A stretch of 9,023 nucleotides of DNA from JBBIJR01 sp037445875 (lineage in GTDB: Bacteria; CLD3; SB21), in assembly GCA_037445875.1 (NCBI GenBank), contig JBBIJR010000109.1, positions 1-9,023 of the forward strand, given 5' to 3'. Positions 1 through 7,800 of the stretch are shown here, in pieces. The notes under the pieces are model-generated. The model was not told the DNA's origin and made no database searches. It saw only the letters and a list, made by a program, of their open reading frames with translations. Position 1 is the stretch's first letter; each line of letters opens with the position of its first letter. The position numbers and the translations under genes were made by a program.

Positions 1-2
1 TG

Positions 3-475
3 CGCGGTCGACCGGTGGCCGTTGGCTTGACGCTCGCCCTGACGGCCTGCTCGACCGTTTCCCTGGTCACCATCCATCGCCACCTCGAGAAAGAAGGTGC
101 CACGTCCAACTGGTGCGAGACGATCAACGAATTGAGCGATTTCCTTGTCGATCGGGACGAACCGGTTGTAGCGGTGAGTTGGGGGTTCACCAACAACCTG
201 ATCGTGACATCGGCCGGCCGCGTCAAGTTGGTGCGGATCTATTTCGACCTCATGCNNNNNNNNNNTCCGACAGCGAAAGGGTCGATCGCCTCCAGACCGA
301 GTATCGCCGCCATCGCAATTACATCGCGGCGCTGCACCATCCGACCGATTACGATCACCTGATACGAACGGCCGCCGAGTCGGGCGGTTTTGCCATCACG
401 GAAGAGAAGACGTTTTTCCAGAAAAACGGACGCCCGATCTACCGGTTCTACCGAGTGCAACCGGCGAACTTTTAA
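3..475 (+). CDS. Probable membrane glycosyltransferase (GT39/ArnT-like), C-terminal part, interrupted by assembly gap
   Basis: This is the 3' end of a gene that begins left of the window. Frame 3 is open from the window edge to the N run at 256-265, and frame 2 continues after it to a TAA at 473-475. The left part starts with a hydrophobic stretch (LTLALTACSTVSLVTI), probably a last membrane helix. It is followed by a soluble part with the motif PVVAVSWGFTNNLIV. The right part ends with EEKTFFQKNGRPIYRFYRV, a basic/aromatic ending. A final helix, a 'look up the current sugar acceptor' type periplasmic domain and an 'xGRPxYxxYRV' ending are what I recall from dolichyl-phosphate-mannose-mannosyltransferase-like (GT39/PMT) proteins, which transfer sugars from lipid-linked donors outside the inner membrane. 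The catalytic N-terminal part is not in view, so the family call is an inference. The frame change is best explained by the gap having unknown real length. It could also be a hypothetical membrane protein of another family. Confidence 0.55.
   Translation, partial: RSTGGRWLDARPDGLLDRFPGHHPSPPRERRCHVQLVRDDQRIERFPCRSGRTGCSGELGVHQQPDRDIGRPRQVGADLFRPHXXXXSDSERVDRLQTEYRRHRNYIAALHHPTDYDHLIRTAAESGGFAITEEKTFFQKNGRPIYRFYRVQPANF
256..265. other. Assembly gap (10 N)
   Basis: Ten consecutive N bases separate two coding pieces that appear to belong to one protein but sit in different frames (frame 3 before, frame 2 after). Ten is a common placeholder length, so the true number of missing bases is unknown and need not be 10. 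Confidence 0.98.
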
Positions 476-553
476 GATTGAATTTGACGGACCTTCTCTC
501 TACCTTACGCCGCTTTTTGAACTGAATCGGGAATCCACCACGGGGCCACGTTC

Positions 554-2017
554 ATGACGGAATATCTCGCACGCAGCTTGGAAGCGTTCACCGGCTCTCC
601 GGAGTTTTTTACCCTCCTCACCGCAACGGCCGTTCTGATCTGGGAAGGAATAGGAGGGAGGGAAAGACCCTGGGTCTCCGCGTTCCTCGCGTTGTTCGGA
701 CTGATTATCGTTTTCGTGCTTTCCCTGGCGGCGCCTGAGCCCACCGGAAGCACCTTTTTCGGTACGTACACGCACGACGGACTGGCGCGTTTCATGAACG
801 TTCTGTTTGCCGCGTCGGGGATATTTACCGTCTTCGCGGCATGGCATTTCGTTCACCGCTGGAGCCGCAGTCCGGGAGTGTTCTATGTGATCCTGCTGTT
901 CGCCGTGTTCGGCATGATGTTGATGGTCTCGTCGACGGAGCTTATCATGCTGTTTGTGGCCACCGAGACGACGACCGTTTCCCTCTACCTCCTGACGGCG
1001 TATTTCAAGGAGGACAAGCTCTCCGCGGAAGCTTCGATGAAATTCATCATCCTCGGGACCGTGTTTGCGGCGATTCTGCTGCTGGGTATGGTGCTGGTCT
1101 ACGGCGCGACGGGGACGACCGTAATATCGGAAATGCCCGCGGCGGCCGAGTCTTCGCCGTTTCAGGTCGTGTTGTTGGCGGGCGTCCTGCTGATGCTCGT
1201 GGGGTTGAGTTTCAAGATTACGGCAGTGCCGTTCCACATGTGGGCTCCGGACGCGTACACCGGCGCCCCGACGCCCGTCACGGCTTTCCTGTCGGTGGCA
1301 TCCAAAGCTGCCGGCTTCGCGGTGATCATTCGCCTGTTCTACGGCGTGTTCAACAAGATCGCGGGACTGGAAACGTTCCTGGCAGATCTCTTCGTGATCT
1401 TGTCCGCTCTCACGATGATCCTGGGGAATTTCCTGGCGATTCCGCAAAAGAACATTAAACGCCTGCTCGCTTACTCGTCCATTGCCCAGGCAGGCTACAT
1501 GATCATCGGAATGGCCGCATACAGTACCATCGGTGTGTCGTCGATCCTCTTCTATCTGACGCAATACATGTTCGCCAACTTCGGGGCCTTCGTCGTGGTA
1601 ACGCTGATCTACAATCAGGAGAAATCGGACGATCTCACCGCCTATGTCGGTCTCCACAGGCGGTCGCCGTTCCTGGCGCTGGTGCTCCTTGTGTGTCTGC
1701 TCTCACTGGCCGGTATTCCGCCGCTCGCGGGGTTCATCGGCAAGGCGTATCTGTTTGCGGCCGGTTTGGACAAAGGGTACTATTGGCTGGTGACCATCGG
1801 TATTCTGACGAGTATCGTTTCCGTTTACTACTATCTCGTCGTGCTTCGCCACGCGTACATCGAAAAGGGCATGGATCTTTCTCCGATTTCCGTACCGTTC
1901 GCACCGAAGATTGCGCTGTGGTTGGCTCTGCTGGGTGTGGTGGTCACGGGCCTGTTGCCGGGTTTGATCATCGACCGCGTGCAGCTGATTGAGTCCTTCC
2001 TGCTCGCTTTTTGGTAG
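554..2017 (+). CDS. nuoN: NADH-quinone oxidoreductase subunit N (complex I antiporter-like subunit)
   Basis: This is a membrane subunit of respiratory complex I, one of three antiporter-like subunits that pump protons as NADH electrons reach quinone. The protein is 487 aa, the normal size for NuoN, and is hydrophobic throughout with about 13-14 predicted helices. The hallmark segment FKITAVPFHMWAPDAYTGAP lies at residues 220-239. The charged proton-path residues are present: Glu138 in the TET helix, Lys221, Lys251 (VASKAAGFA) and Lys397 (FIGKAYLF). They correspond in order and spacing to E. coli NuoN Glu133, Lys217, Lys247 and Lys395. The IKRLLAYSSIAQAGY motif (301-315) is also typical. ATG 554 is the first possible start after an in-frame stop at 518; the ribosome site is weak. 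The usual partner nuoM is not directly upstream: the preceding gene is a glycosyltransferase-like gene ending 78 bases before. No frame damage is seen. Confidence 0.96.
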   Translation: MTEYLARSLEAFTGSPEFFTLLTATAVLIWEGIGGRERPWVSAFLALFGLIIVFVLSLAAPEPTGSTFFGTYTHDGLARFMNVLFAASGIFTVFAAWHFVHRWSRSPGVFYVILLFAVFGMMLMVSSTELIMLFVATETTTVSLYLLTAYFKEDKLSAEASMKFIILGTVFAAILLLGMVLVYGATGTTVISEMPAAAESSPFQVVLLAGVLLMLVGLSFKITAVPFHMWAPDAYTGAPTPVTAFLSVASKAAGFAVIIRLFYGVFNKIAGLETFLADLFVILSALTMILGNFLAIPQKNIKRLLAYSSIAQAGYMIIGMAAYSTIGVSSILFYLTQYMFANFGAFVVVTLIYNQEKSDDLTAYVGLHRRSPFLALVLLVCLLSLAGIPPLAGFIGKAYLFAAGLDKGYYWLVTIGILTSIVSVYYYLVVLRHAYIEKGMDLSPISVPFAPKIALWLALLGVVVTGLLPGLIIDRVQLIESFLLAFW

Positions 2018-2185
2018 CGTGTTGGACGCAATCGCTATGACCGGGGTTGGATGGCCATGGCGCCATAGCCTCGATCCCATCTGCCGCAACACGCAAAGAC
2101 GGCGGTTCCTGACCTCCGGGAGATTCTGCCTGAAATCCGGATCGGTCGCCGGTTGCGTTCGCTGCTCGAACCGCTGAACCGAGTC
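2018..2185. other. Intergenic region between nuoN and the meaB-type gene
   Basis: This is 168 bases without a convincing gene. It contains the perfect 10-base palindrome ATGGCGCCAT at 2057-2066, inside a longer imperfect one (2053-2070) with no following T run, so it is not a standard terminator. From 2069 the frame of the downstream gene is open and includes a TTG at 2153, which could extend that protein by 11 residues. I find no convincing -35/-10 pair. Confidence 0.5.
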
Positions 2186-3169
2186 ATGTCCGATCCCTTC
2201 GTCAAAGAATTCCTCGCACACCTGAGCGGCAAACCGTATACAAAAAACGACCGGCGGGCCCTGTCCCGCGTTCTTTCATTGATGGAGAACCGGGAGCCTT
2301 CCGCGGACGAGGTGCTGCGGAGTCTGGCCGGGAGGACCGGTACGGCCTACCGGATCGGATTTACCGGACCGCCCGGCGCGGGCAAGAGTTGTCTGGTCAA
2401 CGGTGTCGCCCGTCTGCTGGCCGACGAAGGCCGTTCGGTGGGCATTATTGCCGTGGATCCCACGAGTCCGTTCACCGGCGGGGCCATTCTCGGAGACCGG
2501 CTGCGGATGCACGACGTCGCGCTGCATCCCAACGTCTTTGTCCGAAGCATGGCCACGCGAGGAAGCGTCGGGGGTCTGGCCCGCGCGGCGGCCCATGCCG
2601 CCGACCTCATGGACGCTTTTGGAATGAACTACGTGCTGCTGGAAACGGTTGGCGTAGGCCAGTCGGAGATCGATATCGTCGAACATGCCGACACCACCCT
2701 GGTGGTTCTGGTCCCCGAGTCCGGAGACGAAGTGCAGGCCATGAAGGCCGGACTGATGGAGGTGGCGGACATTGTCGTGGTCAATAAGGCCGACCGGCAG
2801 CAGGCCGATGCGTTGAAGAAGGAACTCGAGTCCGCCCTTGCCATGCGTCCCCACGATGCGTCGGGCTGGATTCCTCCGGTCATGCTGACCGTGGCGACTC
2901 AGCAGGAAGGCGTGGAAGAACTCCTCCAGCAGATCCAACGGCATCGCCGCATGCTCGAGACCTCTGCCCTTCTGACCACACGGCGAAAGGCCCGCATCCG
3001 GCATGAACTGCTGAAAATGATCGAGGAACGTTTCCTGGATCGGTGGTCCGCCCGCGACGTGGAAGCGGAACTCGACCGGTATGTGGGAGACGTCCTCGAA
3101 GGAAAGGAATCGGCCTACGTTGCAGCGGAAAAACTTTTCAAACGGCTGACACGACCGAGCCGCTCATAA
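2186..3169 (+). CDS. meaB: MeaB/ArgK-type G3E GTPase, methylmalonyl-CoA mutase chaperone
   Basis: This is a cytoplasmic P-loop GTPase of the MeaB/ArgK (YgfD) family. In studied members it gates adenosylcobalamin loading into methylmalonyl-CoA mutase or a related acyl-CoA mutase and protects the enzyme from inactivation. From ATG 2186 it is 327 aa, the usual length. Visible motifs are the P-loop GPPGAGKS (61-68), VDPTSP (90-95), GGAILGDRLRM (98-108), the switch/Walker B segment ETVGVGQSE (153-161), ESGDEVQAMKAGLMEVAD and the base-specificity motif NKAD (200-203). The C-terminal helical segment, the dimerisation part in the family, is present. I preferred ATG 2186 because it puts the P-loop about 60 residues in, as in E. 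coli ArgK. TTG 2153 would give 338 aa, and neither has a clear ribosome site. No mutase gene is in the window, so the client enzyme is unknown. The stop codon overlaps the end of the convergent hydrolase gene. Confidence 0.93.
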   Translation: MSDPFVKEFLAHLSGKPYTKNDRRALSRVLSLMENREPSADEVLRSLAGRTGTAYRIGFTGPPGAGKSCLVNGVARLLADEGRSVGIIAVDPTSPFTGGAILGDRLRMHDVALHPNVFVRSMATRGSVGGLARAAAHAADLMDAFGMNYVLLETVGVGQSEIDIVEHADTTLVVLVPESGDEVQAMKAGLMEVADIVVVNKADRQQADALKKELESALAMRPHDASGWIPPVMLTVATQQEGVEELLQQIQRHRRMLETSALLTTRRKARIRHELLKMIEERFLDRWSARDVEAELDRYVGDVLEGKESAYVAAEKLFKRLTRPSRS

Positions 3170-4551
3170 CTCTTCCGTGTCCAGCCGTTCCGGGATGCTC
3201 ACCGAGCGAAAACCTTCCTGATTCAATCTTTCGGCAAAGGGCCGGCATTGGGGCTCTTCGCCATGGACGAGGTACACGCGGGCCTGACGCCCCACGCGGC
3301 GGGCGAACTCCAGAAGATCGTTCGGTCGGCGTGTCCGCTGAAGGAGTTCAGTTTGACCACGTTGGCCTTGAGACGGTACTCCTCGCCGAAAATCCGGACT
3401 TGCTCTTCCCGGTCCACCAGACGCCGGCCCAGCGTATGCTCGGCCATGTATCCGACGATCAACACGGTCGCACGGGGATCCTCGATGTTGTTGGCCAGGT
3501 GATGCAGAATGCGTCCGGCCTCGCACATGCCGGATGCCGCAATGATGATGCACGGTTCCCGCAGCGTATTGAGCTTCTTGGATTCCTCGACCTTCGAGAT
3601 ATACCGAAGTTCGTCGAAGACGAACGGGTTGTCGCCTTTGGCCAGCAGATACCGGGCCTCCGCGTCGTAGTAGTTTGGGTGGGTGGTGAACACCTGCGTC
3701 ACATTGACAGCCAGTGGACTATCAACGAAGACCGGCATGGCCGGCACGAGGTTTCGTTCGTACAACTTATTCAGATGATACACGAGTTCCTGCGTGCGTT
3801 CGACGCTGAAGGCCGGGACGATGATCTTGCCGTTCTTTTGCGCGGCGTCCCGGATGACACCCGCAAGTTTTTGCTCTATGTCGCGAACCGGGTCGTGGTC
3901 CTTGTTGCCGTAGGTGCTTTCGGAAATGAGGGCGTCGACGTTTGTGATTTGATCGGGGTCCTCGATGATCGGGAGATTCCGCCGGCCGAGATCGCCGGTG
4001 AAAGCCAGCCTCAGATGGCGACCGGCCTCGGTGATTTCCAGCAGCACCATGGCGGATCCGAACATGTGGCCGGCGTTGAAGAACGTGGCCCGCACGCCGG
4101 GTATGGGCTCGAACATCCGCCCATACCCGTACGCCGCGAAGTTCCGCATACACGCCTGAGCGTCGCCGATCCGGTACAGGGGTTCTCGCAGGGACTGGCC
4201 TTTCTTCGCCAGTCGCTTGTTCACGTAGGAAATGTCACGCTCCTGAATGTAGGCGGAGTCCTGGAGCATGATGGCGCACAGGTCCAGCGTTGGCGGGGTG
4301 CAGTAGATGTTGCCCTTGAATCCCTGCCGGACGAGGTTCGGAATGTTGCCGCTGTGGTCGATGTGCGCGTGCGAGAGGATCATCGCATCCACCTGACCGG
4401 GCTCGTAGGCAAAGTGCAGATTGCGATCATACGTTTCGTCTCGACGGCCCTGATACAGGCCGCAGTCCAGCAGTACACGACGGCCGTTGACGGTGACCAG
4501 ATGCTGCGAGCCCGTGACACTCCGAGCCGCACCGCAGAATTGAATCTTCAT
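3164..4551 (-). CDS. MBL-fold/beta-CASP metallo-hydrolase (RNase-like, RMMBL domain), frameshifted as sequenced
   Basis: This is a zinc-dependent beta-CASP hydrolase of the COG1236/YSH1 type. Studied bacterial relatives such as T. thermophilus TTHA0252 are ribonucleases, so a cytoplasmic RNA-processing role is likely. With the start at 4551 the metal motifs are HAHIDH (residues 61-66), His162 in NAGHMFGSA and Asp187 in FTGD. The beta-CASP motifs are SESTYG (210-215), GMCEAGRILHH (341-351) and SGHAD (405-409). The start is set by ATG 4551 with GAGGAG six bases upstream; the same frame stays open to 4680 but that extension looks non-coding. After ADR (410) the given frame runs into an unrelated tail ending at 3223. 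The -1 frame instead continues NDLLEFARRVGRQARVYLVH and ends at TGA 3166-3164, a normal RMMBL end. One base appears to be missing near 3322/3323. The restored protein is about 462 aa, typical for the family. The repair is inferred; a real inactivating mutation is the alternative. Confidence 0.92.
3320..3325 (-). other. Probable 1-base deletion (frameshift) in the beta-CASP hydrolase gene
   Basis: On the minus strand, codons GAC CGA ACG ATC give ADRTIFW, whereas GAC CGn AAC GAT CTT CTG would give the family-like ADRNDLLEF. Inserting one base between 3322 and 3323 joins the conserved SGHADR motif to a 52-residue C-terminus that looks like the family end. There is no slippery heptamer here, so programmed frameshifting is unlikely. 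Confidence 0.8.
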
Positions 4552-4557
4552 AAGATA

Positions 4558-4563
4558 CTCCTC
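4558..4563 (-). promoter_or_regulatory. Ribosome binding site for the beta-CASP hydrolase
   Basis: GAGGAG on the minus strand, six bases before the ATG at 4551. It decides the start against an in-frame 43-codon upstream extension. Confidence 0.8.
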
Positions 4564-4732
4564 GTGGCTTCGCGTCGTGCTGGGAAAGTAGCAAAAGCCG
4601 CGAAAACAACAAGAAAAATCCAGACTGGACGGATCACCCGGAATCAGAGGAGTCTGGGTAAGGTGTTCCATGGGTGACAACTTATTTTCAAGAATCTTAG
4701 AAACTTAGTTTTAATTTGCCCGGAAAATAAAC

Positions 4733-4760
4733 TTGACTTCAGCCGAAAAATTTCTAAATT
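4733..4760 (+). promoter_or_regulatory. Candidate promoter of the TPR operon
   Basis: TTGACT (4733-4738) is followed after 16 bases by TAAATT (4755-4760). This matches a sigma-70 -35 box at five of six positions and a -10 box at four of six. Read the Bacteroidota way, TTG, 19 bases, then TAAATT fits the -33/-7 layout (TTG-N19-21-TAnnTTTG), although the final TTTG is only partly matched. It lies in the AT-rich stretch about 90 bases before the likely start codon, which leaves an untranslated leader of about 80 bases. Confidence 0.55.
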
Positions 4761-4837
4761 AAACGTTATTAGAATCTTGCATCCTTCTCTGTTTCATTCT
4801 AGTCCAGCGTCTTTGCGGAAGTGGCATGAGCTTCCCG

Positions 4838-4842
4838 AGGAG
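4838..4842 (+). promoter_or_regulatory. Ribosome binding site supporting a TTG start at 4850
   Basis: AGGAG followed by seven bases and TTG at 4850. This is better placed than anything in front of the in-frame ATG codons at 4826 (weak GGAAG) or 4889 (GAGG touching the ATG). Confidence 0.6.
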
Positions 4843-4849
4843 AAGTATC

Positions 4850-7800
4850 TTGTATAAATCCGCTCTGTCCCCGACGTTCCACGTGAGGATGCACGCGCAA
4901 TGGCTTGCTCGTGGCGGTTCGCTCATGGCGGTCGTCCTGGGATTGTCTATGCTGTTCCCCGGATGGGTGCAGGCTCAAAAGCCTGTGAAGCAGATTCAGA
5001 ACGAGTACCGGAAGAATGTGACGAACTACATCCAGGACCTCGACGACAATTTTGCCGTTAGGTATGTTCATCATGAACAGTATCTGATCGATCTGATCAC
5101 GGCTCTTCGCCAGGAACTGACCTATCGCAAGAGCAAGGGTATGCCGTTGGGGACCGGCGGCCCGGTTTCCGCGTCGGACCGGCGGGATTCCGTTCGTGTT
5201 CACCTGAGTCAGGTGGGCAAGGCGCTGCGGGAGATGAAACGGCAGAATCGCCTCAGCGCGGAGTACAACTCTCGAGCGGCGATTCAGGAACTGCACCTGC
5301 GCTATCAGAAGTTGTACGGAGAAGACCTGGAACTGGCACGGATGGAAGCCCAGGCCGTTCGCCAGCGGTTGTTGGCGGCCGGGGACCCGGCGAACCTCTT
5401 TTATCAGCAGCTTGCCCTGGCGCTCCGGCGGTACAAGGAGGAGAATTTCAAAACCGCCGCCCTCGAATTCGAGGATCTTTATGCCGCCTATCAGTCGTTC
5501 TATACCCAGTGGGACGACATTCTGTTCCACCTCGGAGAATGCTTTTTCCGTCTGAGCGATTTTGAGAACGCGGAGACGTACTATGCAAAAGTAACGCGCG
5601 ATTTCCCCGGCTCTGCTTACCGGGAACGGGCTTTCCTCAGGCTGGTGACCATTGCCTATATCGAAACCAATCGGACGAAGATGCTGAAGTACTTCGGGGA
5701 CTTCGAGACACAGGTGACGCCCCGACCGGCCGACGACAGGCTATACAATCGCGTACTGTTCATGGCCGCCTGCACGTATTTCTCCAATGGGGACTACACC
5801 TCGGCCATCCCCGTGCTGGAGAAGATCACGCCGGCCTCCTCGCTGTACTATTCGGCCCGCTACCTGATGGGTCACTGCTATGCGAATCAGGAATCGTTCA
5901 GCGCGGCGCTCGAAACGTTCGATCTGGTCGCCCGGGCAAAGGAAAAAGGCAAGCGGCTCGACCGTGCCCTGCTCCGGCAACTCCAGCACCTCTCGCTGCT
6001 CAAGGCGGCCTTCATCCAATTCGAACAGAACTTCAACGGCCAGAAACTTCGCAATGTGTATCCTCTGGTCAAGAAGGTGCCGATCGATTCGGACTTCCAC
6101 GACGTGGCCTTGCTGACGGCGGCGTGGGCGGCGTTCAAAGACAACAACGTAGATACGGCGCGCATGTTCATCGATTCCCTGGTGCGCAGCTACCCGGCGT
6201 CCGAGACCATTTTTGAAGGCAAGACCCTGCTGGGCAACCTGCAGGTCCTGGATCCGCGGCTCTCGGACAAGGACCGCGAATTGCTGGCCGTGGATGCGTA
6301 CGATTACGTGGCCCGCGCCATGGAAGCCAAGTACCTGGCCGACCAGTTCATCATCGAGCGGGACTCCATTCTGCACGTGCTGGAAGCGCTGTCCGAAGCA
6401 CGCGCGATGGCCGGCCTTCGAGGCGACAGCCTTACCTATCTCAAGTACGACGGTATCTACAGCATCCTGGAAACGAGCCTGCTCAACAACGGTTTTACCA
6501 AGGCTGCGAAGAGCGATGCCCGGTCGATGAACTTCTACCAGACGATCTCGAACATGATCAGCCAGGTGCGGCTCACGGAAAGCCAGTTGCAGGCAGCCCG
6601 CGAAGCCAACGATCAGAAGCAGGTGGAATCGTTGGAAAAGAAACTCGATGACCAGTTGAAAGATCTGCAGGAACTGGGCGGGGAACGGTATCTGGCAGTC
6701 GTTATTCCGGGTTTGTCGTCGACGGGCGACAGCGAAGATTTGGAGGCCGTGCTGGCGATGCGCAACGATGCGGTCGACCGCGTGCGACAGAAAGTCAGGC
6801 AGGAAAAACAGCAGATCGAGGGACGCCTGGCGGAGACGGACCGCCTGATCAACAAGGCGAAACAGACCGGAAAGGCGTCGGAGCAGGAGCGACTGGAGGA
6901 ACAGAAATCCAAGCTCAACACGACGCTCAATGAAGTGCTGGAGTTCGAGCGCTGGGTCAACGGGCTGGAAGTACTGGACGTGGCGGCCGTTCGTGAATTG
7001 ACGGGCCAGGCAGGTTCGTCCTCCGTTCTGGGCGAGGAGTTCAGCCGTGTCGCCATCGACAATTACAGCAACCTCGAGATCCAGAACTACTTCATGCTGC
7101 ATAAGATGTCCCGGACGATCAGCGAGATCGAAGCGAGGAACCGGGCGTCAGCCGTTCTGCGCGAGAAGCTCACGCAGGAAAAGGATCTGGTCCGCCGCCA
7201 GCTCGACCGGGTAGATCAGTTGATGGGAGAAGCGCAGAACAAGAATCTTCATCCGGTCCTGATTCGCCTGCAGTTCGAAAGAAACAAGTTGATCGACCTG
7301 TACAACCGGATCAACGATTACGAAATACGGTTACTCACGCAGGAAGAAGTGGAAAGCTACGCGGATCTGGACGTCTGGGGTGATTTCGCCACCTACGGCC
7401 GAAACAACATTACGTACGTCATCAACACGACCAAGATCGAATCGATCAATGATCTGTCTCGCGCCATCAGCCAGATCGACAAGATCCTGCTGGCCCGCAA
7501 GAAGACGTATGAAGCGCGCATCGTCCAGATCGAGGAAGAGATCAAACGGAAGGAACAGGAGATTCGAGATAAGGAGCTTCAGGAGCTGCGGGCTTCCCAG
7601 AAACAATACTACGAGAAGGAGTTCTTTCTCTTCAAGACCAGCGAAAAGCCCGAGGAGGATCCTTACGATTACAACGATCTCGTGCCGGACGTGATCGACG
7701 TCAAAGCCATCGAGGATTCGCTCAAGAAGCTGGAAAAGCCGATCGAACAACCGGTCGAGGAAGTGATAGAAACGGTGGATACGACGACCTTCGACACGAC

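Larger units (their letters stand above)
4552..4849. other. AT-rich divergent intergenic region
   Basis: This is about 300 bases between two divergently transcribed genes. By hand count the part 4681-4800 has 35 G/C in 120 bases (about 29%), well below the flanking genes. It must hold the promoters for both directions. The clearest one points rightwards (4733-4760). I could not pick out a convincing leftward promoter. An imperfect inverted pair TCACCC (4634-4639) and GGGTGA (4672-4677) lies in the hydrolase leader. The 8-mer AGAATCTT occurs twice, at 4691 and 4771. Confidence 0.7.

Noticed and set aside
484..512. TTGACG upstream of nuoN as a possible promoter
   Set aside because: No -10-like box at 16-18 bases and no TAnnTTTG at 19-21 bases; nuoN is probably read through from upstream.
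500..1657. 385-codon open frame on the - strand opposite nuoN
   Set aside because: It is rich in His, Arg and Gln from reversed hydrophobic codons, opposite a well-supported nuoN.
2053..2070. Palindrome ATGGCGCCAT within an imperfect 18-base inverted repeat after nuoN
   Set aside because: There is no T run and no loop, so it is not a rho-independent terminator. A single palindrome this short is weak evidence for an operator.
3316..3330. Programmed -1 ribosomal frameshift in the hydrolase gene
   Set aside because: The switch would give exactly the right protein, but there is no slippery heptamer and I know of no such control in this family. A sequencing or assembly deletion is simpler.
3043..4677. 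544-codon open frame on the + strand opposite the hydrolase gene
   Set aside because: It is antisense to a gene with clear zinc and beta-CASP motifs. Its translation has no recognisable domain and it overlaps the end of the GTPase gene, so it is a by-product of GC-rich codon use.
4634..4677. TCACCC...GGGTGA stem as a riboswitch or attenuator for the hydrolase
   Set aside because: The six-base pair encloses a long loop with only poor internal pairing and there is no conserved riboswitch core that I can recognise.
5741..7102. 453-codon open frame on the - strand inside the long TPR gene
   Set aside because: It is a shadow of the TPR/coiled-coil gene on the other strand, with a composition typical of reverse-complemented Glu/Lys/Leu codons and no start signal.
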